A DNA stretch of 58,828 nucleotides. Source: Coxiellaceae bacterium (GTDB lineage: Bacteria > Pseudomonadota > Gammaproteobacteria > Diplorickettsiales > Diplorickettsiaceae). Shown piece by piece: positions 27,940-36,062 of the stretch. Location of the stretch: positions 1 through 58,828 of the forward strand of contig CANJLU010000001.1 of assembly GCA_947475085.1 (NCBI GenBank), written 5' to 3'. The position numbers and the translations under genes are program-made. The notes beneath the pieces were generated by a model that saw only the letters and a list, made by a program, of their open reading frames with translations, had not been told where the DNA came from and did no database searches. The first letter of the stretch is position 1, and the number at the start of each line of letters is the position of its first letter.

Positions 27940-28260
27940 TCAATTATTATATCGACGACGGTGATAGATACCATTTTTAAAATTATCAAAAAAGTAATCT
28001 AATTCAGGGTGTTCAACCGGATCCAGTGTATCATCCTTAGTTAGATTCATTTCGGCTGCATAAGCATGATGGACGGAACCATGCACTAAAATATGATACC
28101 AAGGTTGATTTTTAGGAGGATTTCCTGGTGCGTTTTTGCTATACCAAGCATCATCTCCTTGAAAACCTGCATCTGCGTCAACAATGACGCCGCGATAACC
28201 AAACAAACTATGCTGTACAATTTCTCCGATTCCAAAACGTGCTTTTATAGGCTCCATCAT
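27940..28260 (-). CDS. hspQ: heat shock protein HspQ
   Basis: 106-residue YccV/HspQ family protein: KARFGIGEIVQHSLFGYRG, WYHILVHG and YAAEMNL are characteristic. HspQ helps degradation of damaged DnaA and acts as a specificity enhancer of Lon in enterobacteria. Separated from xthA by 9 bases, so likely co-transcribed. Confidence 0.93.
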   Translation of the reverse strand: MMEPIKARFGIGEIVQHSLFGYRGVIVDADAGFQGDDAWYSKNAPGNPPKNQPWYHILVHGSVHHAYAAEMNLTKDDTLDPVEHPELDYFFDNFKNGIYHRRRYNN

Positions 28261-28269
28261 AAATAAATC

Positions 28270-29055
28270 CTAGCTGATATTTTGATAAGTTGCTATGATG
28301 GGAACGTGATCCGATGGTTTATCCCACAGTCGTATTTCTTTATCCATTTCACAAGCAATACATTGGGGAACTAAGGCATCGCTAGTTAATATATGATCAA
28401 TGCGTAAACCATGATTCCGCCGAAAAGCTCCGGCTCGATAATCCCACCATGTGTAATGACCAGATTCATTATTAAATAATCGAAAACTATCTTTTAAGCC
28501 TAAGGCCAATATATCTTTTAAAGCTTTGCGTTCCTCGGGGCTAACCAATACTTTACCCTGCCACATTTGTGGATCATGGACATCTTTATCTTCTGGGGCG
28601 ATATTAAAATCCCCTAATACGATTAAATGTGGATGGTGGCTTAATTCTTGTTGTAAATAGATTTTTAGTTGCTTTAGCCATCGTAATTTATAAATAAATT
28701 TTTCAGAATCTAGATTTGAACCATTAGGCACATAAATATTCACAATACGCAAGGATCCTATATTGACAACCAATATACGTCGTTGAGTGTCATCAAAATC
28801 GGGCAAGAAAGTCACTTCATTTTGCATGGGAATGCGACTAATGAAAGCAACGCCATTATAGGTCTTTTGGCCATTATATAAGACATGGTAACCGGCTTTT
28901 TTGAATGGCTCTTCAGGAAAATGTTGATTTTCAACTTTTGTTTCTTGCACGGCAAGTAGATGCGGTTGATATGAGCTTAGCCAAGCTAAAACATGTTCTA
29001 AACGGACGCGTAGTGAATTAACATTCCAAGTCGCAATTTTAAGTAGTTTACTCAT
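28270..29055 (-). CDS. xthA: exodeoxyribonuclease III / AP endonuclease
   Basis: 261-residue EEP-fold nuclease for base-excision repair. ATWNVNSLRVR, the metal-binding glutamate in AVQETKVE, NIYVPNG, LGDFNIAPEDKD and the final SDHVPI are present. Length and motifs fit XthA rather than ExoA/Ape1-type, though the split is not sharp. Its ATG overlaps the CDF gene's stop by four bases. Confidence 0.95.
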   Translation of the reverse strand: MSKLLKIATWNVNSLRVRLEHVLAWLSSYQPHLLAVQETKVENQHFPEEPFKKAGYHVLYNGQKTYNGVAFISRIPMQNEVTFLPDFDDTQRRILVVNIGSLRIVNIYVPNGSNLDSEKFIYKLRWLKQLKIYLQQELSHHPHLIVLGDFNIAPEDKDVHDPQMWQGKVLVSPEERKALKDILALGLKDSFRLFNNESGHYTWWDYRAGAFRRNHGLRIDHILTSDALVPQCIACEMDKEIRLWDKPSDHVPIIATYQNIS

Positions 29056-30176
29056 TTATAATAAAAAATTTTTATATCGGCGATAAAGTTTTCTGTGGCT
29101 ATAATTTTTTTTAACTTAGTTTCTAAATCACCTTGGTCGCTAAATATAATAGGTAATTTCAAGTCAATGGTGATTTTACCATCCAAATAATGAAATGCAG
29201 CAGTTTTAATAGCCATTTCAGGGAGTAAACCATGCCAGTGCTTTTCAAGAATCTTTTGTAAGGTAGCTCGATCAGGTAAATTATAAGAGGGGTTAATTAA
29301 TTCATCATCTTCGGTATCAATATGAACGGTAACATCGGTAATATCTGGAAATGATGCAATTAAGCGCTTATCGACTTCTTGGCCGATATAATGCCCTTCT
29401 GACACACTAATGGATGGATCAACTAAAACGTGAACATCGCAAAAAATGGATCCGGCAATTGAGCGCGTGCGCAATTGATGAATAGCCTTTACACCCGGGA
29501 TTTCTTTTATAAATAATTTTATTTTTTCAGTTTCTTCTATGCTGAGAGCGGTATCAACTAACTCGCGAATACTATGCCAACCAAAATCACAAGCTATTTT
29601 TAGAATCATTAAGCCTACAATAATGGCCGCAACGGCATCCAATTTAGGGAAACCTAGCCAAGCTCCAATTACACCTAAAGCAACAGCTATAGAAGAAAAC
29701 GAGTCACTACGATGATGCCAGGCATTGGTCATTAAGAGCCTAGATTTAATGTGGTTTGCAACGCGCTTGGTCCAAAAGTAAAGTAGCTCATTGAGTAGAA
29801 CTGAACTGAGAGCAATCCATAAAACAATTTGAGAAGGCGGAATAATGACGTGGGCGGCAGCGATAGTAATAAAAGCATTAATAATAATAACAAATGCTGC
29901 AATAGCTAAAATTAATGCTAATAAAACCGTAGCAGCAGTTTCGATACGGCCATGCCCGTAAGGGTGATCTTCATCAGCTGCTTTATTGCCAAATTTTGCG
30001 GCAACAATAACAACACTATCAACAATTAAGTCCGATAAAGAATGAATTCCATCCGCTAGTAACCCATGAGAATGGCCAAGAATACCAAAGACTATTTTTA
30101 GTACGGCTAATAGAATGTTTTTTAATCCGCCCCATAATGCGATAAAGCGTGTTTGTTGATAGCGAGAAGTATTCAT
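29052..30176 (-). CDS. cation diffusion facilitator (CDF) metal exporter
   Basis: 374 residues. Six membrane helices with metal-site motifs DGIHSLSDL, HPYGHGRIE and HHRSDSFSS, then a cytoplasmic metal-binding domain (HVLVDPSISVSEGH). It should move zinc, iron or manganese out of the cytoplasm by proton exchange. About 80 residues at the end go beyond the usual 290-300 residue CDF protein; their role is unknown. Overlaps xthA; begins one base before the TusA-like gene's stop region. Confidence 0.92.
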   Translation of the reverse strand: MNTSRYQQTRFIALWGGLKNILLAVLKIVFGILGHSHGLLADGIHSLSDLIVDSVVIVAAKFGNKAADEDHPYGHGRIETAATVLLALILAIAAFVIIINAFITIAAAHVIIPPSQIVLWIALSSVLLNELLYFWTKRVANHIKSRLLMTNAWHHRSDSFSSIAVALGVIGAWLGFPKLDAVAAIIVGLMILKIACDFGWHSIRELVDTALSIEETEKIKLFIKEIPGVKAIHQLRTRSIAGSIFCDVHVLVDPSISVSEGHYIGQEVDKRLIASFPDITDVTVHIDTEDDELINPSYNLPDRATLQKILEKHWHGLLPEMAIKTAAFHYLDGKITIDLKLPIIFSDQGDLETKLKKIIATENFIADIKIFYYK

Positions 30177-30404
30177 TTAGCAGCTACCTATCTGTATCGC
30201 CATGAAAATTTCTCGACATTGAGTGTTACTTGATAATAAATAATGACCATGGATGCGACACCAAGCTGAAATATCAGAAAGGCTACCTTTATCAGTGCAT
30301 ACGATCTCTAAAATGTCACCTGGTTTTAATGTTTTTACGCACTCTTGTACCTTAATCACAGGTAAAGGACAGAGTAGACGTCGAGCATCTAATTGATGAA
30401 TCAT
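30177..30404 (-). CDS. TusA/SirA-like sulfur-carrier protein
   Basis: 75 residues from ATG 30404 (MIHQLDARRLLCPLPVIKV). The CPxP motif, whose cysteine carries persulfide sulfur in TusA, is at C12. The longer frame starting at 30461 would overlap the upstream gene and lacks similarity. Its place right after a PP-loop enzyme of the thiouridylase kind suggests it supplies sulfur to that enzyme; this is inference. Confidence 0.87.
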   Translation of the reverse strand: MIHQLDARRLLCPLPVIKVQECVKTLKPGDILEIVCTDKGSLSDISAWCRIHGHYLLSSNTQCREIFMAIQIGSC

Positions 30405-30442
30405 AATGTTCGCTTTCTGTAGGTAGTCTAAAGTTATAAAAA

Positions 30443-31495
30443 TTAGCCAGAAATATACCATTCTTTAGGGATTTGATCTGCAGTAAAAGGGTTAACCTGT
30501 ACTGTCTGAATGGAACCACTTAATGAGTTAATTTCCAAAATCACCTTATCATTGGATTTAGCATCGGTAAAGCGTGCAGCGATTTGTGCGGCATAATAGA
30601 TGAATTCAGCATCAATTTTACCATCAATTAAGCTTAAAGGGCCTAAATGGCTAATGGGCTTTATCGAAGTATATTGATGCTGAAAGGTTTCCAGAAAATG
30701 ATTTTCACCTTCATCCCGGCCAATAATGAGTTTAAAATCGGAATTAGGCCGAATATGTCGACCTACTTTGAGCAAGATGATATCGTCGAATTCGTAGTCT
30801 TTCTTCCCACGGTATTTCCAAAGATCTTTAAGTTTTTGTGTGTAGTGACCATTAGTTAAAAAACAACAGCCTCCAGCCGGCTGTGCATATTCTTGAAAAT
30901 CAAACTTCTTGGCTAAATCAAATTGTGGACCACGAGCACGACCCGAAAACCCTTGAAGTTTTTCACGATCTACCCATCCTTCACGTTCTACCAAAGTCGG
31001 CGCCAATAATTTGGCACACAATGGCCGTAATAAGATATCGTCAGCTTTAGATTCATGTGCCACTATGGGCATGTTTTTTTTAAGTTGGGATTTTGGCCGT
31101 TGGCCAATGACTTCGCCGGTAATAATAAAATCAAATTGATGTTGCTCTATCCATTGTTTGGCTTTGCTAACCATGAAAATTTTACAGTCGAGACAAGGAT
31201 TGAGATGGGCACCGTAACCGTGTTTAGGGTTCAAGACTATTTGTTTATATTCTTGAATTATATCAATAATATGTAATTTAATTCCTAATTGTTCTGCAGC
31301 CCACAAAGCATTGTTACGTTTGGGTTTTGCGTGTTCAGAATTACGTATGGCTTGTGTATGGCCTTCAATACAGAATCCAGTGTAAAAATTAATGCCTTCA
31401 ACATAAATTCCTTGTTCTTGGATTACACGCACGGCAAGCATAGAATCTAAGCCGCCAGAAATTAGAGCAACTGCTTTTTTCATAATTGGAACCAT
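30443..31495 (-). CDS. PP-loop ATPase, ThiI/MnmA-like, probable tRNA sulfur-transfer enzyme
   Basis: 350 residues. The PP-loop SGGLDS (13-18) adenylates a target. Two cysteine pairs, C101-x-x-C104 (NPCLDCKIF) and C210-C211 (GGCCFLT), are placed as in iron-sulfur or persulfide thiolases. The last third resembles the RNA-binding NFACT-R type domain that follows ThiI-like domains in some bacteria. Together with the TusA-like neighbour it looks like a tRNA thiolation pair. ATG 31483 is an alternative start. tRNA position modified is unknown. Confidence 0.8.
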   Translation of the reverse strand: MVPIMKKAVALISGGLDSMLAVRVIQEQGIYVEGINFYTGFCIEGHTQAIRNSEHAKPKRNNALWAAEQLGIKLHIIDIIQEYKQIVLNPKHGYGAHLNPCLDCKIFMVSKAKQWIEQHQFDFIITGEVIGQRPKSQLKKNMPIVAHESKADDILLRPLCAKLLAPTLVEREGWVDREKLQGFSGRARGPQFDLAKKFDFQEYAQPAGGCCFLTNGHYTQKLKDLWKYRGKKDYEFDDIILLKVGRHIRPNSDFKLIIGRDEGENHFLETFQHQYTSIKPISHLGPLSLIDGKIDAEFIYYAAQIAARFTDAKSNDKVILEINSLSGSIQTVQVNPFTADQIPKEWYISG

Positions 31496-31777
31496 TCAAA
31501 AATTAAATTCAAAATGTATTTGTTGATTCAGCAAATTATTTCGACATTTGCTTAAATCTTTGCTAAAAGAATTTTCTGTATCGGATGGTATGGAAGGTCC
31601 TCTGATGGGACCAAATCCTGTTGGCATTATACTTGCAGGAGTTTTAGCTTTACCTGGCGTAACTTTAAAAGTAAATGGCCAATTATCTGAGGAGATTAAG
31701 CTATCCTGATCTAAGCTTGAATGACAAGCCGAGAAAAATAATGAAAAAAAAACTAATAAAAATTTACTTTTATTCAT
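31496..31777 (-). CDS. small lipoprotein with GFGPIRGP motif (twin A)
   Basis: 93 residues with a lipoprotein signal peptide; lipobox FFSAC puts the lipid on Cys18. The mature part has no known domain, but PTGFGPIRGPSIP matches the sister gene upstream. Its stop touches the start of the PP-loop gene, and its own start overlaps the sister's end by 8 bases. Function unknown; an envelope role is inferred from the signal only. Confidence 0.75.
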   Translation of the reverse strand: MNKSKFLLVFFSLFFSACHSSLDQDSLISSDNWPFTFKVTPGKAKTPASIMPTGFGPIRGPSIPSDTENSFSKDLSKCRNNLLNQQIHFEFNF

Positions 31778-32042
31778 TAAAGTTTTTCTGTGAAATAGGT
31801 GAATTAAAAGATGAATAGGGCTGTCTATTATAATAATTCGCAGGGTATTGGCCGTTTCGCGGTTTTATTAAAGGCCCCTGCCTAGGGCCAAAACCAGGAG
31901 GAAGTACTGGTAGGTGTGTATTCGGATTTATTTTAAAAGGGTTGCTTTGCTGGTTATTCGAGCTATCTAATGTATTTGGAGGTAGGTAACAAGCGGATAT
32001 AAATAATGCAAAGAAAAGGATTAGAAATGTATTTTTTTTCAT
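31770..32042 (-). CDS. small lipoprotein with GFGPRQGP motif (twin B)
   Basis: 90 residues, lipobox FISAC with Cys18. The mature region is proline/asparagine-rich (PPGFGPRQGPLIKP). It shares signal length, lipobox and the GFGPxxGP motif with the next gene, so the two are likely an old tandem duplication. No family recognised. Confidence 0.75.
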   Translation of the reverse strand: MKKNTFLILFFALFISACYLPPNTLDSSNNQQSNPFKINPNTHLPVLPPGFGPRQGPLIKPRNGQYPANYYNRQPYSSFNSPISQKNFNE

Positions 32043-32059
32043 TATATTTATAAATTTTT

Positions 32060-33229
32060 TTAGAATGTTAATGCGTGATCAAGATCATCAATAAGATCTT
32101 GCGCGTCTTCTATTCCTACTGATAAGCGCAGCAAACTATCAGTAATTCCAAGGCGCTCACGAGTCTCTATTGGCAAAGCTGCATGTGTCATAATCGCAGG
32201 GTGATCAACCAGACTTTCTACGCAGCCTAAGCTTTCTGCCAGTGTGAACAAATGACAAAGTTCAAGAAAGCGACGTGTTTCTTCTAAGCCACCTTTTAAT
32301 ACAAAACTCACAATACCTCCGAAGCTGCGTCGCATTTGTTTTTTAGCTAATTCATATTGAGGATGACTGACTAAGCCAGGATAAAAAACTTTTTCAACCT
32401 TATTATGTTGTTCTAAAAACTGAGCAATTTTTAATGCGTTTTCACAATGTCTTTGCATACGTAAAGCTAAAGTATGTAAACCTCGCAAGGCAAGAAAGCT
32501 ATCAAAAGGACCTTGTATGGCTCCCATAGCATTTTGTAAATAGGTTATTTTCTCGATTAATTCAGCATTCTCACCTACAACTACAATGCCTCCGACCATA
32601 TCGGAATGTCCATTTAAATATTTAGTGGCAGAATGAACAACGAGATCACAGCCTAGTGTTAAGGGTTGTTGAATCCAAGGAGTAGCAAAGGTATTGTCAA
32701 GTACAGTGATCAATTTATGTTGACGAGCAATTTTGACTGCTTGTTCTATATCAACTAATTTTAATAAGGGATTAGTTGGGGATTCCATCCATAATAATTT
32801 AGTCTCGGGTTTGATGTGTTTGCTTAAATTATTTAAATCAGTCATATCGACATATGAAAAACTTAAATCCGAGGATCGTTGCTTAATCTGATTAAATAAG
32901 CGTACGGTGCCGCCATACAAATCGTCCATGCCTATGACATGATCGCCAGGGTTTAAGAGTTCAAGTAGTGTATTAATGGCGGCCATTCCAGAGGCAAAAG
33001 CAAACCCAGCACGACCATTCTCTAAATCGGCAATACAACGTTCGTAAGCAAATCGCGTAGGATTTTGGGTTCTGGAATATTCAAAGCCTTGATGTATGCC
33101 TGGGCTTTTTTGAGCGTAAGTAGAAGTTGCGTATATAGGTGTGATTAAAGCACCCGTACTCGGATCAGGTATATGTCCCGCATGGATGCAGCGCGTAGCA
33201 AAATCCAATTTTTTCATACTATTTTTCAT
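32060..33229 (-). CDS. cystathionine gamma-synthase/lyase family PLP enzyme
   Basis: 389 residues of the Cys/Met metabolism family. PLP lysine in HSATKYLNGHSDMVGG, also YSRTQNPTR and the ESPTNPL motif. The set of MetB, MetC and cystathionine gamma-lyase cannot be separated safely by eye; the overall sequence looks like the gamma-synthase/gamma-lyase branch. It overlaps the aminotransferase gene by four bases (ATGA). ATG 33217 is a second possible start. Confidence 0.9.
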   Translation of the reverse strand: MKNSMKKLDFATRCIHAGHIPDPSTGALITPIYATSTYAQKSPGIHQGFEYSRTQNPTRFAYERCIADLENGRAGFAFASGMAAINTLLELLNPGDHVIGMDDLYGGTVRLFNQIKQRSSDLSFSYVDMTDLNNLSKHIKPETKLLWMESPTNPLLKLVDIEQAVKIARQHKLITVLDNTFATPWIQQPLTLGCDLVVHSATKYLNGHSDMVGGIVVVGENAELIEKITYLQNAMGAIQGPFDSFLALRGLHTLALRMQRHCENALKIAQFLEQHNKVEKVFYPGLVSHPQYELAKKQMRRSFGGIVSFVLKGGLEETRRFLELCHLFTLAESLGCVESLVDHPAIMTHAALPIETRERLGITDSLLRLSVGIEDAQDLIDDLDHALTF

Positions 33230-34425
33230 AAGGATGACGATGAATTATAAAATTCATCTACAGTTTTAACTAAGCGTTGACAAATTTCATCCGCTTCAGC
33301 TTCTTGTAAAATTAAAGCAGGTAGTAGGCGTATGGTGTTATTAGAAACAACATTAAAAAGTAAACGATGTTTTAATCCAATTTTTGGGATACTACGACAT
33401 TCTGCATCGAGTTCAACACCGATCATAAGCCCTTGCCCTTTTATAGCGAGTACATGTGGATGTTTAGCAAAAATACTTTCTAGCTTAGCGCTTAAATAAG
33501 CCCCAATTTTTTTTACATGCGCAGACAAATTTTCTTTTTCTAAAGTATTAATAACTGTGATTGCGACAGCACAAGCTAATGTGCTACCTGCAAAAGTAGA
33601 ACCATGTTTTCCAATTGGAAAAATATTATTTGCTTTGCCGCGAGAACAATAAGCTCCAATAGGAAAGCCATTGCCTAAGGTTTTAGCAATGGTCATTACA
33701 TCAGGAAAAATATTATAGGATTGATAGGCGAACCAAGGTCCAGTACGACAAAGACCGGTTTGTATTTCGTCGAGTATCATAAGCCAGTCATATTGATCAC
33801 AATAATTTCGAATAGCTTGTAAAAAATTAGGCGTGGCTACTTTAATCCCACCATCTCCTTGAATAGGCTCTAACATAATGGCAACTATATTTTTTTTGTG
33901 TTCTTTTATAGCATTTTCTAATGCAGCAACATCATTAAACGGAATATGAATAAAACGTTCTAGTAAAGGTTCAAAGCCAATTTGTAAACGCTCACTACCT
34001 GATAAGCTGAGAGTTGCCATGGTTCTACCATGAAAGGCATTTTTCATGGCGATAATGATGGGCTGCTCGATTCCTTTTTTACGCGCATAAAGCCGCGTAA
34101 TTTTGATAGCTGCTTCGTTAGATTCCGCACCCGAATTAGAAAAAAAAACTTGATCCATGCCGGATATACGTGCTAACTCAGAAGCTAATATTTCTTGTTC
34201 AGGAATATGATAAGTATTAGAGGTGTGAATTAATTTTGCAGCTTGCTTGCAAATCGTTTCAGTAATTGCTGGATGAGCATGGCCTAAACCACATACTGCA
34301 ATACCCGCTAAAGCATCTAAATATTTTTCTCCTTGGGTGTCGATAAGCCAAATCCCAGAACCTTTTTCAAAGGCAATAGGTAATCGATTTGGGTAAATAG
34401 GCATCAAAGCCGATGTTTTATTCAT
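33226..34425 (-). CDS. argD: acetylornithine aminotransferase-like class III enzyme
   Basis: 399 residues. Class III aminotransferase features: SGAESNEAAIKITRLYARKKG, FHGRTMATLSLSG, LDEIQTGLCRTG and the PLP lysine in TIAKTLGNGFPIGA. The closest match in character is ArgD; no other arginine genes are near, so it may also serve lysine or ornithine metabolism. 15 bases after sodB on the same strand and overlapping the PLP enzyme downstream. Confidence 0.87.
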   Translation of the reverse strand: MNKTSALMPIYPNRLPIAFEKGSGIWLIDTQGEKYLDALAGIAVCGLGHAHPAITETICKQAAKLIHTSNTYHIPEQEILASELARISGMDQVFFSNSGAESNEAAIKITRLYARKKGIEQPIIIAMKNAFHGRTMATLSLSGSERLQIGFEPLLERFIHIPFNDVAALENAIKEHKKNIVAIMLEPIQGDGGIKVATPNFLQAIRNYCDQYDWLMILDEIQTGLCRTGPWFAYQSYNIFPDVMTIAKTLGNGFPIGAYCSRGKANNIFPIGKHGSTFAGSTLACAVAITVINTLEKENLSAHVKKIGAYLSAKLESIFAKHPHVLAIKGQGLMIGVELDAECRSIPKIGLKHRLLFNVVSNNTIRLLPALILQEAEADEICQRLVKTVDEFYNSSSSL

Positions 34426-34440
34426 TTTTCTACTTTATTG

Positions 34441-35028
34441 TTATTTTTCAAAATTTTCGGCAATAAAACCCCAATTCACTATTTCCCAAAATTTTTCTAA
34501 ATATTTTGGGCGAGCATTGCGGTAGTCAATATAGTAAGCATGCTCCCATACATCACATGTGAATAAGCAGGATTTTCCATCACGTATCGGGGTTTCTGCA
34601 TTGCCGGTAGTTACTATCTTCAATCCTTGCGCATCATCTTTTATTAACCAAGCCCATCCTGAACCAAATTGAGCGATAGCAGCTTTAACAAAAGCTTCCT
34701 TAAATTTGTCGACAGATTCAAAGGATTGCTTGATCGCCTCCTCTAAAGGTCCTTTTAATTTATTTTTTGATGCTGCTGGTGTCATACAATGCCAATAAAA
34801 GGTATGATTCCAGACTTGAGCAGCATTATTAAAAATGGGGCCTTTAGGGGCTTTTTTAATAATATTTTCCAGGGGTAAAGATTCAAACTCCGTGCCAGGG
34901 ATTAATTCATTAAGTTTATCGACGTAAGCTTTATGATGCTTTCCATAATGGTATTCTAGGGTTTCCTTTGAAATAACTGGATCCAGGCCATCTAAGGCGT
35001 AAGGTAATGGGGGTAACTCATGTTTCAT
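34441..35028 (-). CDS. sodB: iron superoxide dismutase
   Basis: 195 residues, cytoplasmic. Metal ligands H27, H75, D159 and H163 are in place; the glutamine in FNNAAQVWNHTFYWH marks the iron rather than the manganese enzyme. Divergent from grxD with 109 bases between, so both oxidative-stress genes could share control. Confidence 0.96.
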   Translation of the reverse strand: MKHELPPLPYALDGLDPVISKETLEYHYGKHHKAYVDKLNELIPGTEFESLPLENIIKKAPKGPIFNNAAQVWNHTFYWHCMTPAASKNKLKGPLEEAIKQSFESVDKFKEAFVKAAIAQFGSGWAWLIKDDAQGLKIVTTGNAETPIRDGKSCLFTCDVWEHAYYIDYRNARPKYLEKFWEIVNWGFIAENFEK

Positions 35029-35093
35029 GGGAGTATCCTATTTTTATCGATTTGCTAAAATTGCTTGCTACAGTTTAAAATCCAGCTAATGAT

Positions 35094-35122
35094 AAGGCAA
35101 GCATTTAAGTGCGAAGAGTATA
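35094..35122 (+). repeat. palindromic dispersed repeat, right-end fragment
   Basis: TTTAAGTGCGAAGAGTATAT matches the right end of the family. It is in the sodB-grxD divergent gap, just before the grxD ribosome site. Confidence 0.45.
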
Positions 35123-35137
35123 TAAAGAGGAAAATAA

Positions 35138-35461
35138 ATGTCTATTACTGAAATGAGTGCGCTAGAAACAATCGAGCAACAAATTGCGAAATACCCGTTG
35201 ATTCTCTACATGAAAGGAACTCCCGAAAAGCCCTGTTGCGGGTTTTCCGCGCGAGTAGTGCAGATATTAAAAGCATGCCGTTTAAAATTTGCACATGTCA
35301 ACGTGCTTGAAGAGAGTGATATACGTCGCGATCTACCACAATATTCGAATTGGCCAACTTTTCCACAACTTTATTATAAAGGTGAATTAATGGGCGGATG
35401 CGATATAGTCGAACAGCTTTACAAAACTGGCGAGCTACAAAAAAAATTATCAGAAACTTGA
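35138..35461 (+). CDS. grxD: monothiol glutaredoxin GrxD (Grx4)
   Basis: 107 residues with the CGFS active site (C34) in KPCCGFSARV, the TFPQLYYKGELMGGCDIV glutathione-binding segment, and normal length. Class II glutaredoxins carry iron-sulfur clusters between assembly proteins. AGAGG ribosome site before ATG 35138. An extra cysteine (C33) stands directly before the active one. Confidence 0.96.
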   Translation: MSITEMSALETIEQQIAKYPLILYMKGTPEKPCCGFSARVVQILKACRLKFAHVNVLEESDIRRDLPQYSNWPTFPQLYYKGELMGGCDIVEQLYKTGELQKKLSET

Positions 35462-35671
35462 TTTAAATTGATTTAGCATCTATTTTCCTTTAATTGGTAC
35501 GTTTTCTTTATAGGTTAAGGTAGTAAGGCGTATTTTATAATGAAACCATTGACATCAGTCATGGTGTTAGGTATAAAATGCAATAGCTATCGAATCTTTC
35601 AAAAGAAGCTATTTTCAGCACTAATAACAAAGTCTTGTACCTTCCAAATCGCTGAAATTTAAAAAAACAAA

Positions 35672-35677
35672 TATAAT
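35672..35677 (+). promoter_or_regulatory. perfect -10 box (TATAAT) before a hairpin series
   Basis: A full TATAAT match with no good -35 box at 16-18 bases. Transcription would start near 35684, a few bases before the first hairpin of the structured region. Candidate only. Confidence 0.4.
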
Positions 35678-35683
35678 GTCTGT

Positions 35684-35836
35684 AAAAACGGTTCTGGTAA
35701 ACCGCTAAGCAAGTCTCCGTTTAGAGTTTGCGAAACTGTAAATTGTTAATTTACAGCGGTGCCAAGACCAGGGTTGTTTAATTTTCGCCGATATCGCTTG
35801 TATAAAGCAGGAATGGAAATTAAACAGCCTTGGTAG
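35684..35836 (+). ncRNA. candidate structured RNA (four successive hairpins)
   Basis: Four hairpins follow one another: 35689-35704 (CGGTT/AACCG), 35709-35731 (GCAA/TTGC with an inner TCT/AGA), 35736-35756 (CTGTAAATT/AATTTACAG, perfect 9 pairs), and 35767-35834, a 20-pair stem of arms 35767-35786 and 35815-35834 with two or three G-U pairs and a small inner GCTT/AAGC hairpin. The G-U pairs suggest selection on RNA rather than DNA. No known RNA family recognised. It may be a small RNA or the leader of the porin gene at 36063. Confidence 0.45.
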
Positions 35837-35871
35837 GAAATAACAAGGGATAAATATAAATAAATTGTTTT

Positions 35872-35900
35872 TTGAATTTTTTTTATGAACGTAGCATATT
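35872..35900 (+). promoter_or_regulatory. candidate sigma-70 promoter for the first porin
   Basis: TTGAAT and CATATT are 17 bases apart, each 4/6 to consensus. Transcription would begin near 35908, leaving a 155-base leader that contains the hairpin at 35956-36020. Confidence 0.35.
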
Positions 35901-35955
35901 CCAACTTTTATCGGTGTGTTGCGGGCATGAAATTAAAGAAGTACTAGATTTTTGT

Positions 35956-36020
35956 AAAACTAATTTTTTGTTTGAGACGACAAACTAGTTTGTCGGTGAG
36001 AGAGCAAAAAATTTAGTTTT
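35956..36020 (+). promoter_or_regulatory. nested hairpin in the porin 5' region
   Basis: Outer arms 35956-35970 (AAAACTAATTTTTTG) and 36005-36020 pair with one bulged base. In the loop lies a perfect 18-base palindrome, CGACAAACTAGTTTGTCG (35978-35995). It could be an operator for a dimeric regulator or a leader-RNA structure. It ends 33 bases before the AAGGAG ribosome site. Confidence 0.5.
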
Positions 36021-36062
36021 CAAACAATCTAATGTTGAGTTAACAACCTATTAAGGAGATGG

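Noticed and set aside
35684-35836. 6S RNA, tmRNA, SRP RNA or a known riboswitch
   Set aside because: None of the conserved primary motifs of these RNAs could be found; only the hairpins are evident.
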